Of a stretch of DNA of 18,805 nt, positions 1 through 6,226 are shown in pieces; within the stretch, counting starts at the first letter, position 1; the number at the start of each line of letters is the position of its first letter. The stretch is taken from the NCBI GenBank assembly GCA_905215405.1, contig CAJMQE010000075.1:1-18805 (forward strand), in the 5' to 3' direction. Under the pieces are notes generated by a model, which saw nothing but the letters and a program-made list of their open reading frames with translations, did no database searches and had not been told where the DNA came from. The translations under genes and the position numbers were made by a program. Source of the DNA: an uncultured bacterium. GTDB taxonomy: Bacteria > Bacillota > Clostridia > Lachnospirales > Lachnospiraceae.

Positions 1-8
1 GGTGGTGT

Positions 9-56
9 GGGAGGACGGTAAATAAAATAATTATTTACCTCCTACCCGATTTTTTT
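9..56 (+). terminator. Rho-independent terminator of an upstream gene
   Basis: GGTAAATA (17-24) pairs perfectly with TATTTACC (32-39). The stem continues outward through AGGA (12-15) with TCCT (40-43) and GGG (9-11) with CCC (45-47), with single-base bulges at 16 and 44. A run of seven T follows at 50-56. The gene it ends lies left of the window. Confidence 0.8.
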
Positions 57-67
57 ACAAAAAAGTA

Positions 68-96
68 TTGACAGTTACAATTAAATTGTGTACAAT
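68..96 (+). promoter_or_regulatory. SigA promoter of the peroxide-stress cluster
   Basis: TTGACA (68-73) is a perfect -35 box, followed by a 17-bp spacer and TACAAT (91-96), a 5/6 match to the -10 consensus. Transcription should start near 103, giving a leader of about 45 nt before the flavodoxin start at 149. It is the strongest promoter I see in the window, and its spacer is almost filled by a palindrome (77-89), which suggests repression by steric block of RNA polymerase. Confidence 0.85.
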
Positions 97-105
97 ACAT
101 TTAAA
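76..105. promoter_or_regulatory. Predicted OhrR operator
   Basis: ACAATTAAATTGT (77-89) is a perfect inverted repeat of 6 bp arms around a central A, lying between the -35 and -10 boxes. The adjoining 15-mer at 91-105 (TACAATACATTTAAA) looks like a degenerate second copy of the first 15-mer at 76-90 (TACAATTAAATTGTG). From memory, the Bacillus subtilis ohrA operator has this same core arranged as two abutting copies. The cluster encodes an OhrR homologue at 2470, so autoregulation is the natural inference. A further ACAATT half-site lies at 113-118. Confidence 0.75.
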
Positions 106-148
106 GTTAAGCACAATTAAATAGCAAACAATATTAAGGAGGATGTTA

Positions 149-565
149 ATGAAAGTCGCAGTCAGATATTATTCGAAAACAGGAAATACTGCTAAGCTTG
201 CACGTGAAATTGCATCAGCAGCTGGAACAAAGGCGATGTCAGTAAAAGAAGGACTGACAGAAGACGTTGATATTTTATTCCTTGGCAGTTCGGTCTATGC
301 AGCCGGTGTTGATCAGGAAATCAAAACATTTATCAAAGGCCTGAATGGAAAAGTCGGAAAGGTTATTAATTTTAGTACGGCAGTAATTTTAAAATCAACA
401 TATTCCCAGGTGAAGAAATTGTTAGAAGAACAGGGAATTCCAATGGCAGCAGAAGAATTTCACTGCAGAGGATCATTTGGTATCATGCATAAAGGGCATC
501 CGGATGCTGGAGATCTGAAAGAAGCTTACAGATTTACAAAAGGTGTTTTACAGGCAAATCAGTAA
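149..565 (+). CDS. Small flavodoxin-family protein
   Basis: This 138-residue cytosolic protein has a short-chain flavodoxin fold and probably carries FMN as a low-potential one- or two-electron carrier. The phosphate-binding loop is visible as YSKTGNT (residues 8-14) right after the first beta strand, and SSVYAAG (47-53) fits the loop that flanks the isoalloxazine ring. I chose ATG 149 because AAGGAGG (136-142) lies 6 nt upstream; the in-frame ATG at 143 abuts that site and is unlikely. It is the first gene behind the operator-bearing promoter, followed 101 nt later by two thiol peroxidases. Its redox partner cannot be read from sequence; supplying electrons to the peroxidases or the TSCPD protein is only a guess. 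Confidence 0.85.
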   Translation: MKVAVRYYSKTGNTAKLAREIASAAGTKAMSVKEGLTEDVDILFLGSSVYAAGVDQEIKTFIKGLNGKVGKVINFSTAVILKSTYSQVKKLLEEQGIPMAAEEFHCRGSFGIMHKGHPDAGDLKEAYRFTKGVLQANQ

Positions 566-568
566 AAC

Positions 569-617
569 ACAATTAAGTATCCCTAATATATTGGACACAA
601 TTTAAAAGATAACAATT
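569..617. promoter_or_regulatory. Cluster of ACAATT half-sites between flavodoxin and first peroxidase
   Basis: Three copies of the operator half-site ACAATT occur at 569-574, 597-602 and 612-617 in a 101-bp intergenic stretch. None is paired into a full palindrome. They may be weak OhrR contacts or decayed sites, or chance in AT-rich DNA. TTGGAC at 591-596 could be a weak -35 box, but I see no good -10 partner. Confidence 0.3.
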
Positions 618-666
618 TAATGAATAACTCATAAATAAAAAAGAAAAGGAAAAGGAGAATAGAAAT

Positions 667-1146
667 ATGAAATTATATGATTTTATTGTAAAAGATGCAG
701 AAGGTAATCAGGTACCATTAAAAAATTATGAAGGAAAGGTTCTTCTGATCGTGAATACAGCAACTGGATGTGGTTTTACACCACAATATGAAGGATTACA
801 GGATCTGTATGAAAAATATCAGAAACAGGGATTTAAAATTCTTGATTTCCCATGTAATCAGTTCGGCAACCAGGCACCTGGAACAGAAGAGGAAATCGAG
901 GATTTCTGCCAGTCAAGATATGGTGTTACATTTAAAACATTTGCAAAGATCTGTGTCAATGGAAAAGATGAAATCCCTCTTTATAAATATCTGAAAGAAC
1001 AGAAGGGTGGCGTTCTGGGCAGCCGTATTAAATGGAACTTTACAAAATTCTTAATCGATCAGAACGGTAATGTATTAGAACGTTTTGCGCCAACAATTAC
1101 ACCTGAAAAAATAGATGAAAAAATCGCAGCATTACTGAACAAATAA
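667..1146 (+). CDS. Glutathione peroxidase family thiol peroxidase, short form
   Basis: This 159-residue thioredoxin-fold peroxidase reduces hydroperoxides, including organic ones. The catalytic tetrad is complete: peroxidatic Cys35 (TGCGFTPQY), Gln69 (NQFGNQAPG), Trp123 and Asn124 (KWNFTKF). Cys63 sits in the family signature FPCNQF. Cys81 (DFCQSRYG) aligns with the resolving Cys of plant and bacterial two-Cys members, so it is probably recycled by thioredoxin rather than glutathione. It uses Cys, not selenocysteine. It lacks the oligomerisation loop before the WNF motif and so resembles the GPX4-like short forms. AAAGGAG (651-657) lies 9 nt before ATG. It is a close paralogue of the next gene and likely shares the promoter at 68-96. 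Confidence 0.93.
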   Translation: MKLYDFIVKDAEGNQVPLKNYEGKVLLIVNTATGCGFTPQYEGLQDLYEKYQKQGFKILDFPCNQFGNQAPGTEEEIEDFCQSRYGVTFKTFAKICVNGKDEIPLYKYLKEQKGGVLGSRIKWNFTKFLIDQNGNVLERFAPTITPEKIDEKIAALLNK

Positions 1147-1264
1147 TCACACAGAAAATGTTACGAAAGATAAATTTTTTAGAGATACAAATGAAAATCG
1201 ATAGTTATAAAAAGTTAAAATACAAAAAAATTAGAATCCTATAGAAGGAAAAAGGAGATTGCAT

Positions 1265-1816
1265 ATGAATATTTATGATTTTACAGTAGAAGGACACCTT
1301 GGAGAACAGGAAAAGCTTAGTCAGTATCAGGGAAATGTATTATTGATTATCAATTCTGCAACAGAATGTGGATTTACACCACAGTATGATGATCTGCAGG
1401 ATCTTTATGAAAAGTATCATGATCAGGGATTTGAAATTCTGGATTTCCCATGTAATCAGTTTGGAAATCAGGCACCAGGCAGCAATGAGGAAATTGTAAG
1501 CTTTTGTGATTCCCGTTATGGCATTACATTCCCGATTTTTTCTAAGATCGAAGTAAATGGAGAAAACGCGGATCCATTATATAAGCACCTGAAAGAACAG
1601 AAGGGATTTGAAGGTCTGAATCCAGAACATGAATTGACACCAATGCTGGAGAGTATGTTAGAAAGAATGGATCCTGACTTTAGAAATAAACCTGATATTA
1701 AGTGGAACTTTACAAAATTCCTCGTTGACAGAGAAGGTAAAGTAATTGCAAGATTTGAGCCAACAGAAGATATGGGTCTTGTAGAAGAAAAGGTCAGAGA
1801 AGTAATTGAAAAATAG
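1265..1816 (+). CDS. Glutathione peroxidase family thiol peroxidase, long-loop form
   Basis: This is a second Cys-type peroxidase, 183 residues, with the same active-site set as its neighbour: peroxidatic Cys (TECGFTPQY, residue 35), the FPCNQF signature Cys63, Gln69, a likely resolving Cys81 (SFCDSRYG), and Trp/Asn of KWNF at 147-148. It differs by about 24 extra residues (roughly 114-140, containing GLNPEHELTPML) just before KWNF. That is where the oligomerisation loop of mammalian GPX1-type enzymes sits. I chose ATG 1265, which has AAAGGAG (1251-1257) 7 nt upstream, over a longer reading from TTG 1259. Near-identical central segments in the two genes point to tandem duplication with later divergence. 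Confidence 0.92.
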   Translation: MNIYDFTVEGHLGEQEKLSQYQGNVLLIINSATECGFTPQYDDLQDLYEKYHDQGFEILDFPCNQFGNQAPGSNEEIVSFCDSRYGITFPIFSKIEVNGENADPLYKHLKEQKGFEGLNPEHELTPMLESMLERMDPDFRNKPDIKWNFTKFLVDREGKVIARFEPTEDMGLVEEKVREVIEK

Positions 1817-1868
1817 AAATAAGCAAAGTAATTGGAACAGAAATTAAAAAAATAAGAGGTGGCCCGGA

Positions 1869-1884
1869 GCGATTAGAAAATCGC
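1869..1884 (+). other. Small stem-loop upstream of the TSCPD gene
   Basis: GCGAT (1869-1873) and ATCGC (1880-1884) form a perfect 5-bp stem with a 6-nt loop, ending 3 nt before the AGAGG ribosome-binding sequence at 1887-1891. It could influence translation, but it is short and may be incidental. Confidence 0.3.
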
Positions 1885-1907
1885 ATAGAGGCAGAATGGA
1901 GAATCAT

Positions 1908-2168
1908 ATGGAGTATATTTATACAACGCAGAATACGTGTTCACGTAATATCAAATTAAATATCGAGGGAAATGTAGTAACAAATATCGAATTCCTTGGA
2001 GGAGGATGTAACGGTAATCTGAAAGCAATTCCAAAACTGATCGATGGATGGACAGTGGAACAGATCGAAGAGAAATGTGCTGGTATCACATGTGGCAGAC
2101 GTCCAACATCATGTGCAGATCAGCTGGCTCATGCGGTAAGAGAAGCTTACGAGGCAGCACAGGCATAA
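1908..2168 (+). CDS. Standalone TSCPD-domain protein (TIGR03905 type)
   Basis: This protein of 86 residues matches the small standalone TSCPD family, named for the Cys-containing motif that also ends vitamin B12-dependent ribonucleotide reductases. Recognisable features are the N-terminal YIYTTQNTCS, the glycine-rich FLGGGCNGN and the C-terminal TCGRRPTSCADQLA. The five Cys (11, 34, 57, 62 and 69) suggest a metal site, probably zinc, or redox-active thiols. Two starts are possible. ATG 1908 has GGAG (1898-1901) 6 nt upstream and fits the family N-terminus; ATG 1896 has AGAGG at 4 nt and would add MENH. The cellular function is unknown. Its position between peroxidases and OhrR suggests a role in thiol or metal handling under peroxide stress. 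Confidence 0.82.
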   Translation: MEYIYTTQNTCSRNIKLNIEGNVVTNIEFLGGGCNGNLKAIPKLIDGWTVEQIEEKCAGITCGRRPTSCADQLAHAVREAYEAAQA

Positions 2169-2331
2169 GACAGATCCGAATATAGATGGATAGATCTCTT
2201 ACTGAAAGCTTGGCAGATTTGAAGCTGCAAAGTGGACTTCAGGAGTGAGAGCCTGCAGGAAGAACAGGAGACAAAAGCTGTGGGTAAGGATTATGGAATG
2301 TGGCTGAAGTGAATTAATAGTTGAAAATTCC

Positions 2332-2382
2332 CCGCAGTAGTGGTAAATTCTATTGTATATGAGAATTTTACCATGACTGCGG
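2332..2382. repeat. Long imperfect inverted repeat upstream of ohrR
   Basis: CCGCAGT (2332-2338) pairs with ACTGCGG (2376-2382), and TGGTAAA-TTCT (2341-2351) with AGAATTTTACCA (2362-2373). There is one 2-nt internal mismatch and one bulged base; the loop is about 10 nt. No T-run follows, so it is not a classical terminator. It lies in the 301-bp gap (2169-2469) between the TSCPD gene and ohrR, which otherwise shows no convincing gene or OhrR-type palindrome. It may be an RNA processing or attenuation element, or a binding site for a regulator. Confidence 0.6.
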
Positions 2383-2469
2383 TAGATAATAATGATGCAT
2401 TCCTGGAGAAGAACACGTATGGTGTGATTGTGTTTCTGATCACGATGATGCGCAAAGGAGATTTTATAC

Positions 2470-2904
2470 ATGAACGACAAATTTGATGTCTTAAAATTAG
2501 AGAATCAGTTATGCTTTCCACTTTATGCATGTGCAAAAGAAGTAGTAAAGCAGTATAAACCATTTTTAAATGAAATAGATCTGACTTACACCCAGTATAT
2601 TACCATGCTGGTAATGTGGGAAAGAAAAGAACTAAATGTAAAAGAACTGGGAGACTATCTGTTCCTGGATTCAGGGACACTGACACCAGTGTTGAAAAAA
2701 CTGGAATCCAAAGGGTATATTTTACGTAACAGAGCAAAAGAGGACGAGAGAAATCTTCAGATTGTTCTGACAGAAAAAGGTGAAAATCTGAAACAGAAGG
2801 CGGTTGAAATTCCTGGACAGATCGGAAACTGCATTAAGCTGAATGAACAGGATGCTAAGGATCTTTACAGACTTTTATATAAAGTACTTGCTGCAGTCGA
2901 ATAA
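2470..2904 (+). CDS. ohrR: OhrR-type organic-hydroperoxide sensor (MarR family)
   Basis: This 144-residue winged-helix repressor resembles Bacillus subtilis OhrR closely along its length: KLENQLCFPLYA at the N-terminus, YKPFLNEIDLTYTQY, LFLDSGTLTPVLKKLE in the recognition-helix region and EDERN in the wing. The peroxide-sensing Cys15 is present, as are Tyr29 and Tyr40, which hydrogen-bond that Cys in the Bacillus protein. Extra Cys occur at 21 and 121. In the apo form it should bind the palindrome at 77-89; oxidation of Cys15 should release it. AAAGGAG (2454-2460) lies 9 nt before ATG. I see no convincing separate promoter, so it may be read through from 68-96. No ohr gene is in the window. 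Confidence 0.92.
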   Translation: MNDKFDVLKLENQLCFPLYACAKEVVKQYKPFLNEIDLTYTQYITMLVMWERKELNVKELGDYLFLDSGTLTPVLKKLESKGYILRNRAKEDERNLQIVLTEKGENLKQKAVEIPGQIGNCIKLNEQDAKDLYRLLYKVLAAVE

Positions 2905-2945
2905 GATGCTATGTTATAGGATCTTAAGTTAAGCGGCAGGTAACT

Positions 2946-2970
2946 GGTACCATACTTAGTGTATGGCACT
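2946..2970 (+). other. Stem-loop after ohrR
   Basis: CCATAC (2950-2955) and GTATGG (2961-2966) form a perfect 6-bp stem with a 5-nt loop, extendable past one mismatch by two or three pairs. No T-run follows, so termination here is doubtful. Confidence 0.3.
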
Positions 2971-3019
2971 TAGAACAGAATAATAAGAATTCTAAAGCTA
3001 ATAAGAAATCTAAAAAAGA

Positions 3020-3089
3020 GATATAACGTCATGTAACATAGATATAACGTCATGTAACATAGATGGAACGTCAGGTAACATAGATGGAA
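3020..3089. repeat. 21-bp tandem repeat, three and a third copies
   Basis: A 21-bp unit starting GATATAACGTC and ending GTAACATA occurs at 3020-3040 and again, identical, at 3041-3061. A third copy at 3062-3082 differs at three positions, and a fourth is cut off after GATGGAA (3083-3089). Copies 1 and 2 hold ATGT-A-ACAT, an inverted repeat that is broken in copy 3. The period equals two helical turns, which would place bound protein on one face. One frame is open through the array but has no start codon. The rest of the gap 2905-3180 shows only the stem-loop at 2946-2970. Confidence 0.85.
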
Positions 3090-3180
3090 TATAAAGCAAA
3101 ATAGAAGTTAGCCAAAACAGAAGGAAAACAAATCTTCATATAAATAAAAGATAATAGCAGCAAACAATAGCAAATACTAA

Positions 3181-3212
3181 GATCCGGGCAGATATCTGTC
3201 CGGGTCTTTTTC
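3181..3212 (+). terminator. Terminator closing the peroxide-stress cluster
   Basis: GATCCGGGCAGA (3181-3192) pairs with TCTGTCCGGGTC (3195-3206), including two G-T pairs, and is followed by TTTTT (3207-3211). The centre GATATC would open to form the loop. Orientation fits the upstream genes. Confidence 0.8.
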
Positions 3213-3285
3213 TGTCTTGTAAGATGTAGGACAGATCGATCGTAAACAACAGGATAGAAGGAAAACTTCTAGAGGTGATTGAATT

Positions 3286-3483
3286 ATGTTAAAGAAAGTA
3301 GAAAAATGTAAAAAAATGGAGAAATATGAACTTTTTGATAAAAATACTTGTAATGAACTAGTGGGATTTATTATAATAGAGTCAGGTTTACTGGAATGTG
3401 GTAATAGGTTAGAACGTGAAATATATTTTAGACACAGGGAAGAAAAAAAGATGGTATGCGGGCAACTTGTGGATAAAAGATGA
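3286..3483 (+). CDS. Hypothetical 65-residue protein
   Basis: I do not recognise this small ORF. It is supported by AGAGGTG (3271-3277) about 8 nt before ATG and by its position directly after a terminator and before the diguanylate cyclase. The product is highly charged and lysine-rich, with four Cys (8, 22, 38 and 58) and a short hydrophobic patch LVGFIIIESGLL (25-36) too polar to be a clear membrane segment. It has no signal peptide. It could be a real small protein, a remnant, or a leader ORF. I see no convincing sigma-A promoter just before it. Confidence 0.4.
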   Translation: MLKKVEKCKKMEKYELFDKNTCNELVGFIIIESGLLECGNRLEREIYFRHREEKKMVCGQLVDKR

Positions 3484-3615
3484 AAAAAGAAGTCAGGGAG
3501 TGGTGAAAATAAAAAGCACTGGTTCATGATTCAGATAAATGGAATGATAAAGGAACAAAAGATAAGAGAAAGAATATGTGGGGCGAAGTTTAAATACACA
3601 TATATAGGAGAAAGA

Positions 3616-4512
3616 ATGGAGTATACAATGAAAGAGATAAAGGACTATGTAGAGCAGCATTTGGCCATTTTCGGTGGATTTTATGATGATCTGAAAATCA
3701 TTGATCCTTTTGGGGATGGGATTATTGATGAGACGGCATGTGTGAAGAACAAACAGTGTAATTTCTGCCTGGAGAAGTATGGAGAGCAGAAACCCTGTCA
3801 GAATTGTATTACAGCCAGGGCAGCATGTACGAATAAGACTGTTGTTAAATATGAATACATCAAGGGACAGCCGACAAGAATGATCGCTGCACCATTCTGC
3901 TATAAAGGCGAATATTACATTGCAGAAATGATCAAATATGTAAAGGCAGATGAAATGTATATGCTGGATGGAGGACACAACAGTCAGCTTGTGCAGAATA
4001 TAAATGAACTGAACTCAAAACTGGTACATGATGAACTGACCGGAATCTTTAACAGAAGGTACATGGATGAAAACTTGCCGGTGCAGGTAAGGAAAGCTTA
4101 CCGGTTCGAAAAATCACTGAGTATTATCATGTGTGATATCGATAAATTTAAGAATCTGAACGATCAGTATGGACATCAGGCAGGAGATCGGGTACTGAAA
4201 ACATTTGCAGAGATTCTTTCATCGATCACGAAGGATTATATGGGATGGGTGGCCCGCTATGGAGGAGAAGAATTTTTATGTGTTCTTCCAGATGTCGCAG
4301 AAAATGAAGCTTACGAGATCGGGGAAAAAATAAGAAATGCCTACGAAGAGAGAACGATTCTGATCAAAGACAATGAGCTCCATTCAACAGCAAGCTTTGG
4401 AGTTGCCCAACTACCATTGGATACAGAAATCGATACAGAGGCATTTATCAGAATTGCAGATGAAAAACTTTATAAGGCAAAGGACAATGGAAGGAATGTA
4501 GTCATCCGCTAA
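3616..4512 (+). CDS. Diguanylate cyclase with Cys-rich N-terminal sensor domain
   Basis: The C-terminal half (about 135-298) is a GGDEF domain that makes cyclic di-GMP from two GTP. The active-site motif reads RYGGEEF (214-220), and DELTGIFNRRYM and CDIDKFKNLND with Asp174 are intact. The RxxD inhibitory site normally just upstream is absent (KDYMGWVA there), so product inhibition at that site is unlikely. The first 110 residues look like a PAS-type ligand domain with a cluster of Cys at 42, 48, 51, 61, 64, 71 and 95, arranged CNFC and CQNC. That pattern suggests a metal, Fe-S or redox sensor. No membrane segment is visible. ATG 3616 has AGGAG (3606-3610) 5 nt upstream; the ATG at 3526 has none. 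The target pathway is not identifiable here. Confidence 0.88.
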   Translation: MEYTMKEIKDYVEQHLAIFGGFYDDLKIIDPFGDGIIDETACVKNKQCNFCLEKYGEQKPCQNCITARAACTNKTVVKYEYIKGQPTRMIAAPFCYKGEYYIAEMIKYVKADEMYMLDGGHNSQLVQNINELNSKLVHDELTGIFNRRYMDENLPVQVRKAYRFEKSLSIIMCDIDKFKNLNDQYGHQAGDRVLKTFAEILSSITKDYMGWVARYGGEEFLCVLPDVAENEAYEIGEKIRNAYEERTILIKDNELHSTASFGVAQLPLDTEIDTEAFIRIADEKLYKAKDNGRNVVIR

Positions 4513-4527
4513 AAGTGACTGTTTTGC

Positions 4528-4556
4528 TTTCCATATCATACCAATGATGATATAAT
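4528..4556 (+). promoter_or_regulatory. Extended -10 promoter of the beta-CASP RNase gene
   Basis: TATAAT (4551-4556) is a perfect -10 box preceded by TGA (4548-4550), giving an extended -10. TTTCCA (4528-4533) sits 17 bp upstream as a weak -35. The palindrome ATGAT-ATA-ATCAT overlaps the -10 box, and ATCAT/ATGAT is repeated just upstream, so a repressor site is possible. Confidence 0.7.
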
Positions 4557-4618
4557 CATATATAGAAATAAATACTGCTTATTGATAAAAGCAAATAAAA
4601 ACCGGGGAGGTATTTGCT

Positions 4619-6208
4619 ATGAAACTAACATTTTTAGGAGCTGATCATGAGGTGACGGGGAGTTGCCATTATATCAATGCATGTGGGAAAAATATTCTGA
4701 TCGACTGTGGCATGGAGCAAGGAACAGATGTCTATGAAAATCAGGAGATACCAGTTAATGCATCGGATGTGGATTATGTTTTACTGACACACGCACACAT
4801 TGACCATTCTGGCCTGATTCCGCTTTTATATGTAAAGGGATTCAGAGGAAAGGTGTTTACCACACAGCCGACGAGGGATCTGTGTGAGATCATGCTGAAG
4901 GATAGCGCGCATATCCAGATGTTTGAGGCAGAGTGGCGTAACAGAAAAGCGAAGAGATCAAATCTTGCTGAATTTGTACCACTTTACGATATCGAGGCAG
5001 CAACAAATGTAATGAACTATTTTGTGGGCTGTGAGTATGGAAAAGTAATTGAACTGGATCAGGGAATTCGGATCCGTTTTACAGATGTCGGACATCTGTT
5101 GGGATCAGCCAGTATAGAGATATGGCTGACAGAGGGCGGAATTACAAGAAAGATCGCATTTTCAGGAGACATCGGAAATGTGAATAAACCAATCTTAAAA
5201 GATCCACAGTATCTGGACAGTGCAGACTATGTGGTCATGGAATCCACATATGGTGACAGGAGTCATGGTGGCACACCGGATTATATTAAAGAACTGGTCA
5301 GTATATTTGACAGAACATTTAAACGAGGTGGAAATGTTGTTATTCCATCGTTCGCCGTTGGCCGTACACAGGAACTTCTCTATTTTATCAGGAAAATCAA
5401 GGAAGAGAAGCTTTTAAACGATTTTGATGTATATATGGATAGTCCACTGGCTATAGAAGCAACGCATATTTTTAACAAGAACTATGGAGCATGCTTTGAT
5501 GACGAAGCAATGGAACTTGTCAATAAAGGCATCAATCCAATTTCATTTCCAGGATTAAAGCTGGCAGTTACCAGTGATGATTCAAGAAATATTAATTTTG
5601 ATGCAACACCAAAAGTAATTATCAGTGCATCGGGAATGTGCGAAGCTGGACGAATCAGACATCATCTGAAACACAATCTCTGGAGAAAAGAATGCACGAT
5701 CCTTTTTGTTGGCTATCAGGCAAATGGTACACTTGGCCGTGCAATCGTGGAAGGTGCTACAGAGGTAAAACTGTTTGGAGAACCAATACAGGTCAATGCA
5801 GAAATAGCAGTGCTTGCTGGAGCTAGTGGCCATGCAGATAAAGAGGGCCTGATCAGATGGTTGAACGCATTTGAACAGAAACCGGAAAAAGTCTTTGTTG
5901 TTCATGGAGAAGACACGGTATGTGATTCCTTTGCAAATTGTATTCATGATGAATATGGCTATCATGCGGTCGCACCTTATACGGGTTCGAGCTTTGATCT
6001 GCTGACAGGTGAATGCATTGAAGAGGGCAATAGAGAACGGAAATCCAGACGAAGCGTGGTCAAACGAAATAACAGTGTATTTGAACGGTTGTTGGCTTCT
6101 GGCCGTAGACTGATTACGGTAATCGGGCACAATCAGGGTGGTGCCAACAAAGATCTGGCTAAATTTGCAGATCAGATCAATGCATTATGCGATAAATGGG
6201 ACAGATAA
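4619..6208 (+). CDS. Beta-CASP metallo-beta-lactamase ribonuclease-like protein
   Basis: This 529-residue protein is a metallo-beta-lactamase fold hydrolase of the beta-CASP group with an RMMBL tail, typically RNA endo- or exonucleases. The metal motifs are complete: HAHIDH (58-63), His159 in DVGHLLGS and Asp184 in FSGDIG. The beta-CASP motifs follow: Glu208 in MESTYGD, the His pair at 348-349 in SGMCEAGRIRHHL, and His405 in GASGHADKEG. His429 (VVHGED) closes the site. About 60 residues after this core (470-529) are basic, then Gly/Asn-rich, and I do not recognise them. GGGGAGG (4604-4610) lies 8 nt before ATG. A cytosolic role in RNA processing or decay is inferred from the family; the substrate is unknown. 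The lipid kinase follows after 18 nt. Confidence 0.9.
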   Translation: MKLTFLGADHEVTGSCHYINACGKNILIDCGMEQGTDVYENQEIPVNASDVDYVLLTHAHIDHSGLIPLLYVKGFRGKVFTTQPTRDLCEIMLKDSAHIQMFEAEWRNRKAKRSNLAEFVPLYDIEAATNVMNYFVGCEYGKVIELDQGIRIRFTDVGHLLGSASIEIWLTEGGITRKIAFSGDIGNVNKPILKDPQYLDSADYVVMESTYGDRSHGGTPDYIKELVSIFDRTFKRGGNVVIPSFAVGRTQELLYFIRKIKEEKLLNDFDVYMDSPLAIEATHIFNKNYGACFDDEAMELVNKGINPISFPGLKLAVTSDDSRNINFDATPKVIISASGMCEAGRIRHHLKHNLWRKECTILFVGYQANGTLGRAIVEGATEVKLFGEPIQVNAEIAVLAGASGHADKEGLIRWLNAFEQKPEKVFVVHGEDTVCDSFANCIHDEYGYHAVAPYTGSSFDLLTGECIEEGNRERKSRRSVVKRNNSVFERLLASGRRLITVIGHNQGGANKDLAKFADQINALCDKWDR

Positions 6209-6226
6209 ATCATTGGAGGTTGGAGC

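Noticed and set aside
2199..2563. Minus-strand ORFs over the TSCPD-ohrR gap
   Set aside because: They begin inside ohrR on the other strand, lack ribosome binding sites and run through the hairpin at 2332-2382.
3020..3089. CRISPR array
   Set aside because: The repeats abut directly with no spacers, and no cas gene is present.
3177..3978. Minus-strand ORFs across the small ORF and the diguanylate cyclase start
   Set aside because: They overlap the + strand terminator and the GGDEF gene, and their products are low-complexity Ser/Phe/Leu-rich strings typical of antisense AT-rich DNA.
5582..6130. 182-residue minus-strand ORF inside the beta-CASP RNase gene
   Set aside because: Antisense shadow of conserved motifs on the + strand; no ribosome binding site or domain seen.
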